A stretch of DNA of 64,000 nt from Burhinus oedicnemus (taxonomy: Eukaryota; Chordata; Aves; Charadriiformes; Burhinidae), in NCBI GenBank assembly GCA_008921705.1, contig VFFE01007622.1:974577-1038576 (forward strand), read 5' to 3'. The notes beneath the pieces are model-generated. The model was not told where the DNA came from. It did not search any database and was given only the letters and a program-made list of their open reading frames with translations. Every line of letters begins with the position of its first letter. Within the stretch, counting starts at the first letter, position 1. This document shows, piece after piece, positions 42,901 to 52,698 of this stretch. A program made the position numbers and the translations under genes.

Positions 42901-45588
42901 TGCCTCATCTAATTGGTCTGTTGTGTTTAACTTCAGCATCTTTCTCCCTTGTCTTTGTGCGTCATGAAATAAATAAAAGAAAAAACATTTGGCTTTGGAT
43001 AATGTAATGAATTTTCTGGAATCACACATGCAAAGAATTCAGATGAAATAAACTATCCTCTGATGCCAGGATTTAAATGCATTTTTAATCCATGTAATAT
43101 TTGAAAAAAATAGCTTTTTAAAATCCATTTAGTCTTTGAAAAAACTAGAAATGTCTGACTGGAGTAATATGTCTAAAGAAATGTAATTGAATTTAGGAGT
43201 TTCAGTTGTTAGCTGAAGGCTGAATTTGATAATTTCTAAATATTGACAGATTTTTTAATTGTGCATTATTTATCACTCTCTATTGTTATCTATTTGATTA
43301 CCAATAGTAAAGTAATTTAGTACATTTTCAGAGTTCACAAGTACAAATGTGACAGTTAAGACCTACAACATTTTTCTGCTGTAGTATCTCTGTCCATAAG
43401 TTGCCTAGAAAATACATTAAAAAACAAGTGCTGAGCATTTGAAGTGGCCAACAGAACCGGTCTGGTCTGCATGCAGGTTGTTCAAGACAATACTGAACAT
43501 ATGTAAAAATAAATGCTAGCAATCATGTTGTAATAATCCTAGAAACAGGAAAATTGTTCATCTTAAATAAGCCTATACATCTTGTGGGCACTGTTTCCTT
43601 TTAAGAAATGTAGGTCCTAAGAAAGCTTTTGTTCTAGAAAGAGATTTAAAGACTACATTATTTCTTTATGGCCAGAATAAGGCTGCACGCTTTTAGCACA
43701 TTCAGCTGCGCAGACCACACTGATGATCTGATACGGTGTTATTTTCTTACATAAAATGCATTGCTCAAGCAGGAATATGATGAAGTTAATGCCTTACAGT
43801 TACTGTTTTACCCCACCAAGTGGTGTCCACCCTGTTCTTCTGATCAGATAGGTACCACTGCCTGGTAATAGATGTGTGGGTAACAGGATTTTAAACCCAG
43901 AGAAAGCAGGGAGCCTTTGGGTGCTGGTTTAAAGACCTTGTTTTCCACAAACGCTGTCCCTCGGTTGGTCTTTGCCAACGCTGGCATCTGATGGGGCAGG
44001 CTGGGAGCGAGCGGGGCTGTCGCAGATCCGGCGCGACTGTTTGCTGAGCGACGCGAAATTCCGATTCCTGTGCCATGGCCAGATAACCCCGCTCTGCTAC
44101 CGGCTGCGCTCACTCTCACTCGTGTTTACCATCCGCAACTGGGAGCAAACAGCCTGCCCCCATGCCTTGAAATTGAGGAGGAAAATGGGCTCCTCTACGT
44201 GTGGTTTCTTCATCTGTACCTAAACAGTTCACTGAAACAGCTCCCAGCTCACAGGCTGTCAGATTTTGATGAGGGGGCAAGACATCCTCATATTTTGTTT
44301 AAAGACAATCTAAGATACCAAAAACATTCCAAACAGAAATAGCTGTGATAACTAGATGCCCAGAATGGGCAGAAAGCTGCAGTTTGTGATGTTGATAGCA
44401 ACAGTTTTTAACCTGTGAAATGAATAGATCTAAATATGATTTAATATAAATAGTATTTGCAGCCACAGAATTCACAGACATTTAATTTGAATGTAAGTGG
44501 GTTTAGTTTATGGAGAGGATTTAAAGGAGAACAAAAGATGCCTGGCAAAATCAAAATAGGTATTTTGAATGATTAGAAAAAGAACAAGTGGAAGGAGATG
44601 CTTTCAGTGGCACCCTGAGCAATGACATCTATTGACAGAGTCCTTTAGTTAGTACCTAAGAATAAGAAACCAAAATGACAAGAAAACCAGCACAGTCGCT
44701 ATTTTTATTGTGGAAGACAATCAAAAGGCAAAAAAGTTTGCACATTACATTCACTCTGAAATTAAAATGTCTAGGCAGAGCTCAGGTTTTCTCAGAGTTT
44801 GAACCAAATCCCTTGCTGGGACAAATAGATTGATTTTTCCATTAGTTGCAATGAACCAGTGATTTTTTACATTTGCTGAGAGTTTGATCCTTTCCCAGCT
44901 TCTCACGCCCAAGCTAGACATATTTCAGTCTTGGTTTTGTATGCTTTCAAAACCTGAATAAGCTGAGCAGCACCTGGAGATCACAGACCTGGTTCAGCTG
45001 TCCTTCCCGACCGGTCTGAGCGCCCGGAGCTCAGCAGTGACAATCTGCCACATAAATTCCCAGTAAAGTGATAAAGCTAAAAGAAAGAAACCAAACTGCC
45101 GGTCAAACATTGCTTTGCATTCCTTCAATCTGAGTAAAGGGAGGCTTTGGTAGTGGTGGGCATTCCCCCTCAGGGGATTGCTTGCTGGTGTAAATCAACA
45201 AAGCTTCTCTAAATGGCATCAAGTCTTTTCTCCTCCATCACAGAACCTGCTATGTTTACCAAAGCAGGTTAGTAACACTGCTGGCTATATACAGATGGGG
45301 AAAGTGAGGCATGCTGCTGTCTTTATGTAGGTGGGGAAACTGAGGCATCCAGCATCTAGCCATCTGGCCACTGTCAATTAGTGCAGGAAGAAGCAGAAGC
45401 AAGAATTAAAAAAAAATAAAAAATCCCAGCTGCTACACAGACCTTTTTAAACAAAGGCGCCACAACTTCATGGAATAGAGGTACACTTACTCAGACAATA
45501 TGTGATTCCCTGCAATTGGGAATAGATAGCTCTGAGCACCTACCGGGATGGTTGAAATCCAGAAGATGATCACCCAGATGGTCCACAT
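24767..45588 (-). CDS. SCTR: Secretin receptor, class B1 GPCR (complete, 13 coding exons)
   Basis: Coding exons, in transcript order: 45544-45588, 41488-41614, 36929-37039, 32850-32953, 32461-32558, 31371-31503, 30013-30166, 29861-29921, 29265-29334, 26407-26498, 26169-26307, 25947-25988, 24767-24943. Every junction has AG/GT and the phases join into 1353 bases, or 450 residues plus stop, against about 440 in human. The receptor binds secretin at its cysteine-rich ectodomain and signals mainly through Gs/cAMP from the plasma membrane. Recognisable parts are a signal peptide, a hormone-binding domain (residues 16-129), seven TM segments (about 139-392) and a cytoplasmic tail (393-450). The TM3 segment [15 protein letters not shown] and the TM7 stretch FELALGSFQ then [14 protein letters not shown] are class B1 hallmarks. 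The ECL2 Cys279 can pair with Cys209 at the start of TM3. Synteny with CFAP221 supports SCTR over VIP/PACAP receptors. The introns, up to 4.6 kb, hold no second gene on this strand. Confidence 0.96.
25423..25644 (+). other. Exon-like ORF antisense to SCTR intron 12, unrecognised
   Basis: An acceptor-like TTTTTTTCCTTCCAATAACCTCAG ends at 25422, and the frame is then open for 73 codons to TGA 25642-25644. The first residues are [18 protein letters not shown] and the last [10 protein letters not shown]; the middle is rich in Pro, Tyr and Lys. AATAAA follows at 25915-25920 on the same strand. I do not recognise the protein. It lies between SCTR exons 12 and 13 on the opposite strand. It could be the terminal exon of an antisense gene, a decayed gene remnant, or a chance ORF (73 open codons is not rare in 64 kb). 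No convincing upstream exon in matching phase was found. Confidence 0.35.
25947..32558 (-). CDS. SCTR: SCTR exons 5-12: seven-transmembrane core
   Basis: Exons 32461-32558 (TM1), 31371-31503 (TM2 and ECL1), 30013-30166 (TM3 to TM4), 29861-29921 (TM4), 29265-29334 (ECL2 to TM5), 26407-26498 (TM5, ICL3), 26169-26307 (TM6, ECL3, TM7) and 25947-25988 (TM7 end). ICL1 has [14 protein letters not shown] and TM6 has [18 protein letters not shown], both very close to the human receptor. ECL3 reads [12 protein letters not shown], where human, from memory, has PEDAMEIQ, so four residues are added (355-366 region). All other exon boundaries match those expected for the family. Confidence 0.95.
27660..27820 (+). 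repeat. G-run-rich segment in SCTR intron 9
   Basis: The plus strand has G runs of 3 to 8 in close succession, for example at 27671-27715 and again at 27785-27817 (runs of 5, 6, 4 and 3). Such spacing can form a G-quadruplex. On the SCTR transcript strand the same stretch is C-rich, so any structure would be in DNA or in antisense RNA. Confidence 0.5.
32850..41614 (-). CDS. SCTR: SCTR exons 2-4: hormone-binding ectodomain
   Basis: Exons 41488-41614, 36929-37039 and 32850-32953 encode residues 16-129. The class B1 cysteines are at 23, 36, 60, 69, 83, 101 and 117; six of them form the usual three disulfides. The core motif [11 protein letters not shown] (62-72) carries the conserved Trp and Asp. 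[14 protein letters not shown] (105-118) is the second signature. Four N-glycosylation sequons are visible: Asn46 (NRT), Asn66 (NMS), Asn100 (NCT) and Asn122 (NDT). Exon 3 is preceded by an imperfect repeat at 37050-37163. Confidence 0.95.
37050..37163. repeat. Imperfect tandem repeat abutting SCTR exon 3 acceptor
   Basis: Four degenerate units of 25-31 bases built on ACAATGAAACACTATGAAA followed by TCTCC. Two alternating forms make a higher-order unit of about 56 bases. It begins about 10 bases beyond the SCTR exon 3 acceptor (exon starts at 37039, minus strand), so it occupies the branch-point region of intron 2. On the transcript strand it reads TTTCATTGTT-like pyrimidine-rich sequence. 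Confidence 0.7.
43930..44130. other. CpG cluster within SCTR intron 1
   Basis: About 14 CpG dinucleotides fall in under 200 bases, in otherwise CpG-poor intronic DNA, and open frames appear on both strands as usual in GC-rich DNA. It may be a small regulatory island or an old GC-rich insertion. No splice-supported exon is apparent. Confidence 0.4.
45544..45588 (-). CDS. SCTR: SCTR exon 1: signal-peptide exon
   Basis: Fifteen codons, [15 protein letters not shown], start at ATG 45588-45586 and end at a GTAGGT donor. The segment is almost entirely hydrophobic and Trp-rich and continues into exon 2 (IRAVPPVC), so cleavage is likely near residues 16-19. I chose it because it is the only minus-strand exon upstream of exon 2 that has a start, a hydrophobic core and a phase-0 donor. 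It lacks the basic N-region seen in human. Unlike the other promoters here, no CpG island surrounds it. Confidence 0.8.
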
Positions 45589-48500
45589 AGTCAATCACAG
45601 TCTGTTTCCTTCATCCCTTGTGCACTAGAGGTCACCAGGCTGTCTGTATGCTCTCCAGCGTGGCTCTTAGCTCCCTTCACTTCATCCCTTTCCCTCCTCT
45701 TTTTTTTTTCCTTCCCAGCTTTGACCATCCTTAGCCAATGTTTCTCTCCAGCTGCTGAGCCCTAGAGAGCATCAGCAATGACAGGACTCTCCCGTCCACC
45801 CTCCAAAATCTCCTCCTCCTTTGCAGAAGCCTCCTGCCCCAAGAATAACAGCACCTCTGTTGAGCACGTTCCTACTATTGTCTGCCTCCCTTCCCGGCTA
45901 TTGTTCACCTTTATCAACGGGTGTCGCTGGGGGATGATCATTCCTCATGCTCCCACGATAAGGGACCAAGCAGGACTCCCGTGTAAGATGTCAGCCCCTC
46001 AATGGCAGAGGTAATCAATCCAGAGGAAACACAGCCCTGGTAAAAGTGCTGTGCTGAGAAACAGGGTTGGAGGAATGTGGTGCAGGCTGCCTGCGCTGCT
46101 TCTGCTCCCGATAGCTCCGCACATGCTTCCTGCAGCAAGCACACATTCCTGAGAGCCAGAAATCAGAGGCTGGCAGAGCCTGCTGCAGGAGAGCCGGCTA
46201 CCCGCACCTCCCACCAAGCCCAGGCAAGCACAGCTGCTGGAGCTGAAGATGACCTTGAATCCGGGGTAGGCACCAGCAAAAGGGCAAACAGGGGATCGTG
46301 TCTTCCCACCCCTTCTAAAGAGGACTCTGAATGCTCCCTGGGCTTCACCCTCTCATCCAACATCCAGAGAAACAGCCAGTCTGCATTTCATCACAGTGCT
46401 ATAGGTTGCAAGATGTCATCGCATTTGGCTCCCTGTGGTACCTGGTTGGTGGGATGTAGATTCCAGCTGTCCTGGGTTCCCCATAAGCAGTTCCTCAGCA
46501 GTCCGTTTCCGTGGCAGCAGACTGCTCTTTGTTTTTCCAGGTTTTGTTTCTGTGGCAAAACTATTGTAAAGGGGCTATGTGCTTAACCTGGGTGAGGGCT
46601 CCCAGCTGCCAAGGCAGGCACTCCAAACCCTTGCTTGCCAAGTTCACTTGTAGCACAATAATGAATATGGCCTCAAAAAAGAGCCAAAGTTTGTATGTGC
46701 ACTAATGCTCTTTCTCAAAGCACTGCAGTCCTCAGCTTGGCAAAGTGTCTCAAAACATCTTTTACCATCTTTTCCAATTTACCATCGTGTGTGACCCTGG
46801 ACAGGTTAAATGTGATGAGTGGTTGCTGAAAACTCAGGGTCTGCTCTCCAGTCTACTGAGGGTGTGCTCCAGATCTACCAGTGAAGTCAATGACTGTGGC
46901 CGTAAAACATCTGGCTCGTTACCTGTGCATTGAAAATCCAACCATTGCATTGAGCAAGTCATCAGCTGAGCAGCACAATGAAGGAATCTGGATTTCCCCC
47001 ATGCCCACTCTGACCCCAGTGACTCCAGCTCATCTCTAGATGTGCTCCTTAGGCCCGTTGAATTGCAATGCTCTCTGTTTCCCTACACACCACCCTCATG
47101 TCTCCCCACATCCCCAAGAGCAGGAGTTGGGCAAGCGGCAGCATTCGCTCTAACCCCACGCTGTGTCTCTCCTGCCCAGCTGCCCGGTTTGCATGTGCTA
47201 GCCGCCCAGCTGCCATGCTCATGCAGCATCACTTCCCTTGCAAAGGGCAAATGTTGCAGTCCTGCCCTTATCCACACTAAACTTGTAGAAACTTTCATTT
47301 CTTGAAGAGCTCTGCTTTCCCACAGAGTTTGGTTGAAATTGGTCGAAGGGTTAAACAAATTGTTAAAAAGGGGTCTGAAAGGCAGCCAGACAATGTCATT
47401 ACAGTAGTCTGAAGAAACCACAGTGGCAATGCTGCATCATCTTGGTGAGGTGCCAAGTCATTCTCTCTCTTCCTTTGGATCAAGGAATATTTTACTATTC
47501 CATTTGTGTTGTAACAGCTTCCCCTGAAAGCCACTGCTCTTGCTCGCGTTTGTGGAATCAAAGGAGCTTTGCTCCTGAAGGTACTTCTGAATGGGGGGCA
47601 TTTTCTGAAATAGGCAATGGCTGCCTGGGAGTTTCGGAGAGACGATGTTGGATTTAAACACCAATTGTGTGAATGAAAAGCATAATATTTTGTGACTCTC
47701 CCATTATATTCATGTGCAGGCTGAGCATTTGAAAGAAGCTGGATGCAAAACAAAACCTGGAAAATTCTCAGCTGTGCAAATCATTGCTTGACTTGCAGCA
47801 CAGCAGATGTCAGCGCAGGGGACAGACACCGTGGGTTCGGAAACCTAAGAGCAGCAGCAGACTACAGAGAATTATTAGTGAGAATTCACATATCCTGAAA
47901 CGAGGTGTTTGTTTAATTAAACAATGTAGCATTGCACTTGGCTGTGTGCATCTACCTTCATTCCTCCTCAGTATATCCATTTTATATTTGTCACAGCTGC
48001 AATTTCTTTAAAGTCTGTAATCTAAATCAGGAATGAAACATCAAAATTTTTTCATGCAATCTTGCAAGACTTTTATTTGTAACTTTAGGAGTAAATAAAA
48101 TAAATTGCTTTGTATTACTCTTATTGTAGGATTGTTTACTTATCAAACACTAACCAACTTTGATATTCAATTTTTATTTATTATTACTTAAATTTTCCAT
48201 TAGTGCTTCAGTCTAATAATTCATTTTTCTCCCATCTTTGCTAAATAATTAAATTTCTTGCAATGCCTCTATTACAGCTGGACAATCAGGCCACACATTT
48301 TTCATCTGATGTTTGGAATATAGAGATAAAACTGAGGTGAGAATCACCTATTTAAATCCTAGTTCACAATCTTTATTTATACTAGCTGTCCCAAGGAAAT
48401 CTGCAGATTTCTTGGCTGATAATCCCCTCTTTTCGTGTACATTTTCCACTCATTTGCTACCTCTCAGGAAACCTTACAGAGGCTTTTCAAGAGGTGCATC

Positions 48501-48607
48501 ATATTCACCTCCTCCAATGTGGAAGTGGAGATGGATTGTGGTTTTCACTGGACTATCACTGTGCAAACAGACAGATGTACATGTGAATTGTGTTTCTGTG
48601 GGAGGAG
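45589..48607. other. SCTR-CFAP221 divergent intergenic region
   Basis: SCTR (minus) and CFAP221 (plus) diverge here, about 4.2 kb apart. Immediately upstream of SCTR exon 1, on its transcript strand, is a polypurine tract (complement of the C/T run near 45692-45718). There is no TATA box I would rely on and no CpG island. Open frames at 46077-46586 have no recognisable features. No RNA gene or intact element was seen. Confidence 0.5.
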
Positions 48608-48770
48608 AATCATGGAACGGTTTGCGTTGGAAGGGACCTTAAGGATTATCTAGTTCCAACCCCCCTGCCATGAGCAGGGACACCTTTCACTAGACCAGGT
48701 TGCTCAAAGCCCCATCCAGCCTGGCCTTGAACACTTCCAGAAGTTGTGGATGCCCCATCCCTGGAAGTTC
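48608..48770 (-). mobile_element. CR1 fragment with fold-back (twin-priming) structure
   Basis: 48608-48740 is the CR1 3' end in minus orientation (AATCATGGAACGG through GGCCTTGAACACTTCCAG). At 48741 the sequence switches to the plus orientation of the adjacent upstream CR1 segment (AAGTTGTGGATGCCCCATCC then CTGGAAGT, to 48768). The two parts share about 8 bases at the junction. This is the classic product of twin priming during LINE insertion. Confidence 0.85.
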
Positions 48771-49768
48771 TGGAAATATTTCTGGCTTTCTATATTAAGC
48801 CTATATTTAAGACATCATGAAAAAAACAGCAGGGCTATGAACATGGTTTGTCCCAAACACACACTCATGCCCAAGACTAACATAATGCACCCATGGCGGA
48901 AGGAGCCGGGGCAGGCAATACTCTCAAATGTATTTTTTATGTTACCTAATGCAGGATATCAGTGCAGATTCCTTTGGTGATAATCTTTCTCTTTGGCTCC
49001 TCCACTGACTCTGTTGGGAGTCCGGAGGGCTTACCGCTTTGGGACAACACTGAGAAGGGATGCCAGGGGCTCCTCAGCAAGCGAGGCTGTGTCTGCCCAA
49101 GGCAGCAGCACTGCTGCGTTTAATTCAGCATTTCTCGGTCTCGCCAATCTGGCCAGATCGCCTGTCCGAAGAAAGAAAAAAAGAAGGAAATTGTGCTTTC
49201 CCTTCTCCCCTGTACACATGCAGGTAAAAGGAAAAAAAAAGGTATTGGTGGTAAGAGCAATACACTGAAAAATGTTTTCAGCATTATGTTTCAAGGGACT
49301 GCTCTTTATTTATAGGTATTATTTATAGGTAGTGGTAAAAGGATGGTCTCTTTTTTAAAATATTGTAATAAAACTTTCAAAGTCTGTTTTAAGCCAGTGC
49401 AGGCCCTGACGGACACCACACGATCCTGGCTGGCTTCACGTCGCCTCACCTCAGAGGAGAACCTTTATTTGAGCCTTATCAAGGAAGAACAATTTATGTG
49501 TTAATAGACGAGTGGTTTTGAGGAAAACGCTGCCCCTGCCGTGTCTGCGGCCACGCTGTTGGAGCCTGAAAACGACGCTTACTAGGAAAAAAATAAAGGT
49601 GGGTTTTTTTCTTTTTTGTACTTTTGCCGGCAGAGCCAGCTGTCCCCGCAGTCCCTGAGGGGATCTCCGCCCCCGCCCCGAATCGGCGCCCCCGAGCGCG
49701 GCGGGTCTCCCCAGCAACAGCCCCCCCTCTCCCCGCCGTGAGTGGTGCGGCCCAGCTGGGGCTGCCCC

Positions 49769-49781
49769 GTTGCCTAGCAAC
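49769..49781. promoter_or_regulatory. CFAP221: X-box (RFX transcription factor site)
   Basis: GTTGCCTAGCAAC is a perfect inverted repeat (GTTGC / GCAAC) with three bases between the arms, matching the RFX X-box half-sites. RFX2/RFX3 with FOXJ1 drive motile-cilium genes, and CFAP221 encodes a motile-cilium component. The site is 25 bases before the first splice donor. Confidence 0.85.
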
Positions 49782-49806
49782 CACCGAGGCCCGCCGCGGC
49801 GCTGAG
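49782..49806 (+). other. CFAP221: CFAP221 non-coding exon 1, 3' end
   Basis: GCTGAG|GTGAGT at 49801-49808 is a consensus splice donor just downstream of the X-box. It is the best candidate for the end of the untranslated first exon, which would splice to the acceptor at 52651-52652. The transcription start is unknown, so the left boundary is arbitrary. An alternative donor (GTAAGC) occurs at about 50069 after an open frame beginning MSGSPATGLEVEED. Use of it would add an upstream ORF. Confidence 0.5.
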
Positions 49807-49813
49807 GTGAGTG

Positions 49814-49840
49814 CCGGGCCGGGCCGGGCCGGGCCGGGCC
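49814..49840. repeat. CCGGG pentanucleotide repeat, 5.4 copies
   Basis: A perfect run of CCGGG units occupies 49814-49840, starting 7 bases after the proposed CFAP221 first splice donor. It is GC-only with five GGG runs separated by CC, so it can form a G-quadruplex on the sense RNA. Length polymorphism is likely for such a repeat. Confidence 0.9.
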
Positions 49841-50320
49841 GAGGCTGCCGGGCCGCCTGGGAGCCGCTGTGAGGGAAGGAGCGGGGTTAGCAGGGGCTCC
49901 CTCCGGGCCGGGAGGACGCCTGGGGCGGAGAGGGGGAATTGCCTCGGCCTGCGGCGCGGCGCATCGCTGGCAGAGGCCCAAAGGGGTTGGGGCGGGATGT
50001 CCGGCTCCCCTGCGACCGGGCTGGAGGTTGAGGAGGATGCGGCACCGGCAGGGCTACGTGTTGTGAAGCTGTAAGCCCTTCTGCCCGCTAAGAAACTCTG
50101 CTAGCCTAATTATATAAAGCAGACCTTAAAAACTCGTTTCCCATTGCTCCTAAAGCCCATCGATGTTTTTGCAAGTCTCAGGCAGTATGTAATGGCATTA
50201 AACTGCATCCCTTTGTGGCGGTGAGGTGTGCTAGGAGCTCTGAGACACAAAGGGATTAGAAAAACCAAGGGCTGACAAAAGAAGGGTGATACCCTGGTCT
50301 GAGAGGATTTGGGGTGAGTT

Positions 50321-50706
50321 TCATAGAATCGTAGAATGGTTTGGGTTGGAAGAGACCTTAAAGATCCAGTTCCAACCCCCCTGCTATGGGCAAGGACATC
50401 TCCCACTAGACCAGGTTGCTCAAAGTCCCATCGAAATTGGCCTTGAACACTTCCAGGGATGGGACATCCACAGCTTCCCTGGGCAACCTGTTCCAGTGTC
50501 TCACCACCCTCAGAGTGAAAAATTTCTTCCTAGTATCTATTCTAAATCTCCCCTCTTCCAGTTTGAAGCCATCACCCCTCATCCTATCACTGCATACCCT
50601 TGTAAAAAGTCACTCTCCAGCTTTCTTGTAGGCCCCTTTCAGATACTGGAAGGGGCTATAAGGTCTCCCCAGAGCCTTCTCTTCTCCAGGCTGAACAACC
50701 CCAACT

Positions 50707-50709
<3 letters not shown>
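50321..50709 (-). mobile_element. CR1 LINE 3' fragment, antisense in CFAP221 intron 1
   Basis: About 390 bases of CR1 3' end in minus orientation, from CATAGAATCGTAGAATGG to CAGGCTGAACAACCCCAACT. It is closely similar to the copy at 62024. It explains the 177-codon frame that begins at 50286. A 28-T run (50710-50737) abuts its truncated end. Confidence 0.95.

Positions 50710-50737
<28 letters not shown>
50710..50737. repeat. T homopolymer, 28 bases
   Basis: An uninterrupted run of T directly follows the truncated (5') end of the CR1 copy, where an intact element would continue with CAGCCTGTC-like sequence. CR1 elements have no poly(A) tail, so the run either arose separately or marks another event at the junction. 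Confidence 0.9.
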
Positions 50738-52698
50738 GCCATTGCCTACAAGGGAACTGGGGTTTCACAGCCCCAGAGTTCTCTTGTTGGTGGCTTTGCA
50801 CAAAAAAAAGTCACATTAACGATAGGCACAGGTATCCTGGAAAACTTAGGAACATCAGTCTATCAGCCAGAGATTCCAGGACCTTGGCATGTAAACATTC
50901 GTCCTGTATTAGCCCTTTGAGGAATACTGCAGTGTGATGAGTGATGATCACTGTAAATTACTGATAAGATTACACCAGGAATCCTTTGCTAATATAAGTC
51001 TGTCTACAGATTTTCAAAACTTGTGTTCTTGATGGGGGATGCTGGCCAAGAGAAGGTGGATGGCAGTTGTATAAAGTAAAGATGAACAACACAAGTGGAA
51101 AGAATGTAAACCTTATGTTTAGAATTTTTTTAGCATGTTTTTGTCTTGAGTTTGGTTGGTCTCACTACCTCAGAAGAAATTTACTGTTGTGCACAATAAT
51201 ACAGTTCCTCTTACAGATTTTCTGTTGCAAGTGGAAAATTTGTACTTGGAGACATGGAGTGGAAAATATTATTGAGGCCAGGGTTCTGGTAACACATTAT
51301 TTTAAGCTTCTTGCTTATTTATTATTTAATACTACACAAGGCCATAAATCAAAACAGCGCTTTATGAGCTTGAAGCACCTCTCAACTTCTGCCTGAAAGA
51401 TCTAAAGCAGACTAGAAAACCAGACAAATACCAGAGATGATACCGTAAAATGTAATGGGGGAGGTAGACCTCTTCAATCCTCAAAAGTGCTGATCCAGGT
51501 ATGTTGGGCATCGTTTTGATGCTCCCCTCTGCTTTTCTTCCCTCAAACGTTTATTGATCGGTGTTAATTTTAAGTTGAGGCCCTTTAAGGTCATTCAAGC
51601 CAGTATGAGAGTGTTGCAATGGCAAAACAAACACAATAACTGCTCTTGGTACTAACAATTCAAGTTTGGAACTGTTGAATCTTAAAGTGCTGCCATAATG
51701 CAGGTCATACAACCGAACTCTGATGTCCAAGCAGCTCATCAGCCTTTGTGCCACTGCTCCAGGAGCAGGAAGGTGCCTCGTGACAGGAGCCTGGCAGGAG
51801 AAGTCTATATTGTCTAGCATTGGGTGAGTTCAACTGTGTGTTGATATTAATGTGGCACCATCTTGAGCTGCACACCCACCTTCCTGTTCATGAAAAACAA
51901 ATGCAAAATGAAAGATTCTCAATCCCCTTCTTGAGGGTTGAAAAACCCAGCATGTCTTTTCAACTTGGTACTTTTTCCAAAAGCATCTTCTCTTTTTCTC
52001 CATGCAGTTCTCTGGTTCATAGGAGAGCCAAGGGCTATGTGCTATGTTTATGAAGATAAGTTCTTGTGGATGGATTGTGTCTGGTGTCCTTATTGTGTAA
52101 TATTTGCACTTGTCATTAGAGAAGTTTATGTTCTGATAACTGTGCTTACTTAACACAGGATACCCATGGCCTTCTGGGTTTACAGTTATCTTCACTAAAC
52201 AAATAATCCAGATGATGCTATCCAAACAAAAGATTCAAATGCCAATTTTCTTATCCCCTCATATTAATATTTAAAAATTAAAAATTAATCTGCAAGTTAA
52301 CAACCCAAACACTCAGGAGAGATTGGAAGAACAATCTCTGCAGAAATCAGTTTGGAAAATGGAATTGTCAGAAGAACTTTCTCTCCTTCTCTGTGCTGGG
52401 GGACGTGAAGGAAGCAAGAGATGTTTTACACAGTCCTGAAAGCCAAATGTACCCAAAAAGCCCTAGAATAGATGAACATGTCCAAAATGCTAGGGCTTGC
52501 GGTGGGAGCAAGGTTTCCTGGAATCACTCTCTACTTCAGTAGGAAAAAAAGTAACTCCCTCTCCTAAGTGTTTTTTGGCAGTTTAAGGCAACAGATGTCA
52601 CCAGTGCAAGGGAAGACATTTTGATCATTATGTTGTTTTGATTCACCCACAGGTGCTGAGGAATTTAAGTACCATTCAGACTCTATTTCTGTCCTAAC

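Larger units (their letters stand above)
49620..50065. promoter_or_regulatory. CFAP221: CpG island promoter of CFAP221
   Basis: A GC- and CpG-rich block starts near 49620 and ends near 50065, 2.6 kb before the first coding exon of CFAP221. It contains an RFX X-box, a strong GTGAGT donor and a CCGGG pentanucleotide repeat. No other gene starts nearby on either strand, so it is assigned to CFAP221. Confidence 0.8.

Noticed and set aside
46077..46586. 169-codon plus-strand ORF upstream of SCTR
   Set aside because: Low-complexity Ala/Ser content, no motif and no gene context.
49451..49981. 176-codon minus-strand ORF
   Set aside because: Open only because of CpG-island composition; no splice support, and opposite to the CFAP221 promoter.
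50286..50819. 177-codon plus-strand ORF
   Set aside because: It is antisense CR1 3' UTR plus the T run, not a gene.
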